DNA of 33,260 nt from Fibrobacter sp. UBA4297 (lineage in GTDB: Bacteria; Fibrobacterota; Fibrobacteria; Fibrobacterales; Fibrobacteraceae): positions 132,832 to 166,091 of the forward strand of contig NZ_DGUZ01000010.1 of the NCBI RefSeq assembly GCF_002394865.1, given 5' to 3'. The position numbers and the translations under genes were made by a program. Shown in pieces: positions 32,341 to 33,260 of this stretch (the first letter of the stretch is position 1; each line of letters opens with the position of its first letter). A model generated the notes under the pieces. It did not search any database. It saw only the letters and a list, made by a program, of their open reading frames with translations, and had not been told where the DNA came from.

Positions 32341-33260
32341 ATGGCAAAAGAACATTTTGACAGAAGTAAGCCGCATTGCAACATCGGCACCATCGGCCAC
32401 GTTGACCACGGTAAGACCACTCTTACTGCAGCAATCTGCACGACTCTCGCAGCTAAGGGTCTCGCCGCTGCAAAGCGTTTCGATGAAATCGACAACGCTC
32501 CGGAAGAAAAGGCTCGTGGTATCACGATCAATACTTCTCACGTCGAATACACCACCGCTAACCGTCACTACGCACACGTCGACTGCCCGGGGCATGCTGA
32601 CTATGTGAAGAACATGGTGACTGGTGCTGCTCAGATGGACGGCGCAATCCTCGTTGTTGCCGCTACTGATGGTCCGATGCCGCAGACTCGCGAACACATC
32701 CTTCTCGCTCACCAGGTTGGCGTGCCGAAGATCGTCGTGTTCATGAACAAGTGCGACATGGTTGACGATGCTGAAATTCTCGACCTCGTCGAAATGGAAG
32801 TTCGCGAACTCCTCTCCAAGTACGAATTTGACGGTGACAATACCCCGATCATCCGTGGTTCTGCTCTCAAGGCTCTCGAAGGCGATCCGGAATACCAGGA
32901 CAAGATCATGGAACTCATGGACGCTTGCGACACCTACATCCCGCTCCCGCAGCGCGATACCGACAAGCCGTTCCTCATGCCGATCGAAGACGTGTTCACG
33001 ATTACTGGCCGCGGCACTGTCGCTACTGGTCGTATCGAACGCGGTATCGTTCGCTTGAACGACAAGGTCGAACGTATCGGTCTCGGTGAAACCACCGAAT
33101 ACGTCATCACGGGTGTTGAAATGTTCCGCAAGCTTCTCGACGACGCTCAGGCAGGTGACAACGTTGGTCTCCTCCTCCGTGGCGCTGAAAAGAAGGACAT
33201 CGTCCGTGGCATGGTTCTCGCCGCTCCGAAGTCTGTCACTCCGCACACCGAATTCAAGGC
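32341..33260 (+). CDS. tuf: Elongation factor Tu (5' part; continues past the window)
   Basis: GTPase that delivers aminoacyl-tRNA to the ribosome. 306 codons are visible, all open, from MAKEHFDRSKPHCNIGT onward. G1 is GHVDHGKT (19-26), the switch region has ARGITINTSHVEY, G3 is DCPGHADYV (from 81), G4 is NKCD (136-139), and domain 2 shows FTITGRGTVATGRIERG. GGAG lies about nine bases before the ATG. The gene follows three tRNA genes in what is probably one transcript, the same layout as thrU-tyrU-(glyT)-thrT-tufB in proteobacteria. The codon set is narrow and C-ending, as expected for a highly expressed gene. The 3' end is outside the window. Confidence 0.97.
   Translation, partial: MAKEHFDRSKPHCNIGTIGHVDHGKTTLTAAICTTLAAKGLAAAKRFDEIDNAPEEKARGITINTSHVEYTTANRHYAHVDCPGHADYVKNMVTGAAQMDGAILVVAATDGPMPQTREHILLAHQVGVPKIVVFMNKCDMVDDAEILDLVEMEVRELLSKYEFDGDNTPIIRGSALKALEGDPEYQDKIMELMDACDTYIPLPQRDTDKPFLMPIEDVFTITGRGTVATGRIERGIVRLNDKVERIGLGETTEYVITGVEMFRKLLDDAQAGDNVGLLLRGAEKKDIVRGMVLAAPKSVTPHTEFK

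Overview
The window looks like chromosome of a Gram-negative gut or rumen anaerobe. My best guess is a Fibrobacter species (Fibrobacterota). This rests on the feel of the proteins, the mixed GC content, the poor Shine-Dalgarno use of some genes and the style of dispersed repeats; no marker in the window proves it. There is no integrase, phage structural gene or CRISPR array.

Left flank (1-3904, all minus strand): an HTH/ImmA-IrrE-like regulator whose metalloprotease motif has lost its glutamate, an SGNH esterase and an NhaC-type antiporter. Right flank (24195-33260): a small orphan ORF, dispersed repeats, S-adenosylhomocysteine hydrolase (ahcY), two tandem DUF4153 membrane proteins, rarA, a 4HBT thioesterase, a large inverted-repeat array, and a tRNA-Thr(TGT)/tRNA-Tyr(GTA)/tRNA-Thr(GGT) cluster leading into tuf, which runs off the end.

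Between them (about 3930-24142, all plus strand) lies a 20-kb composite defence island. Its backbone is a type III-like restriction-modification system: a PLD-like/SNF2 helicase, a DUF4391 protein, an N6-adenine Mod methyltransferase (beta motif order) and a Res helicase-nuclease. Extra genes are nested in this backbone. Between DUF4391 and mod are a coiled-coil membrane protein, a DUF3883 nuclease with a GWY-type putative modified-base-sensing domain, and a zinc-ribbon/HTH regulator just downstream of a perfect 21-bp palindrome. Between mod and res are a very AT-rich six-gene cassette (membrane protein with a 23-residue tandem repeat, zinc ribbon, unknown, CxxC/CxH zinc protein, DUF5677-like protein, unknown partner), then a Panacea (DUF4065) protein with its own promoter, and a DUF3791 / DUF3990-remnant / small-ORF module. 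A RhuM-family protein closes the island.

Likely working: Mod methylates self DNA and Res cleaves unmethylated DNA. The SNF2/DUF4391 pair is probably a second remodelling or nuclease arm of the same system. The DUF3883 protein could catch phage DNA whose modified bases block Res. The zinc-HTH protein probably times expression in the manner of a controller protein. The AT-rich cassette, with a membrane protein and several unrecognised soluble proteins, is the best candidate for an undescribed module. Mod itself is mosaic: an AT-rich specificity region sits between GC-rich ends.
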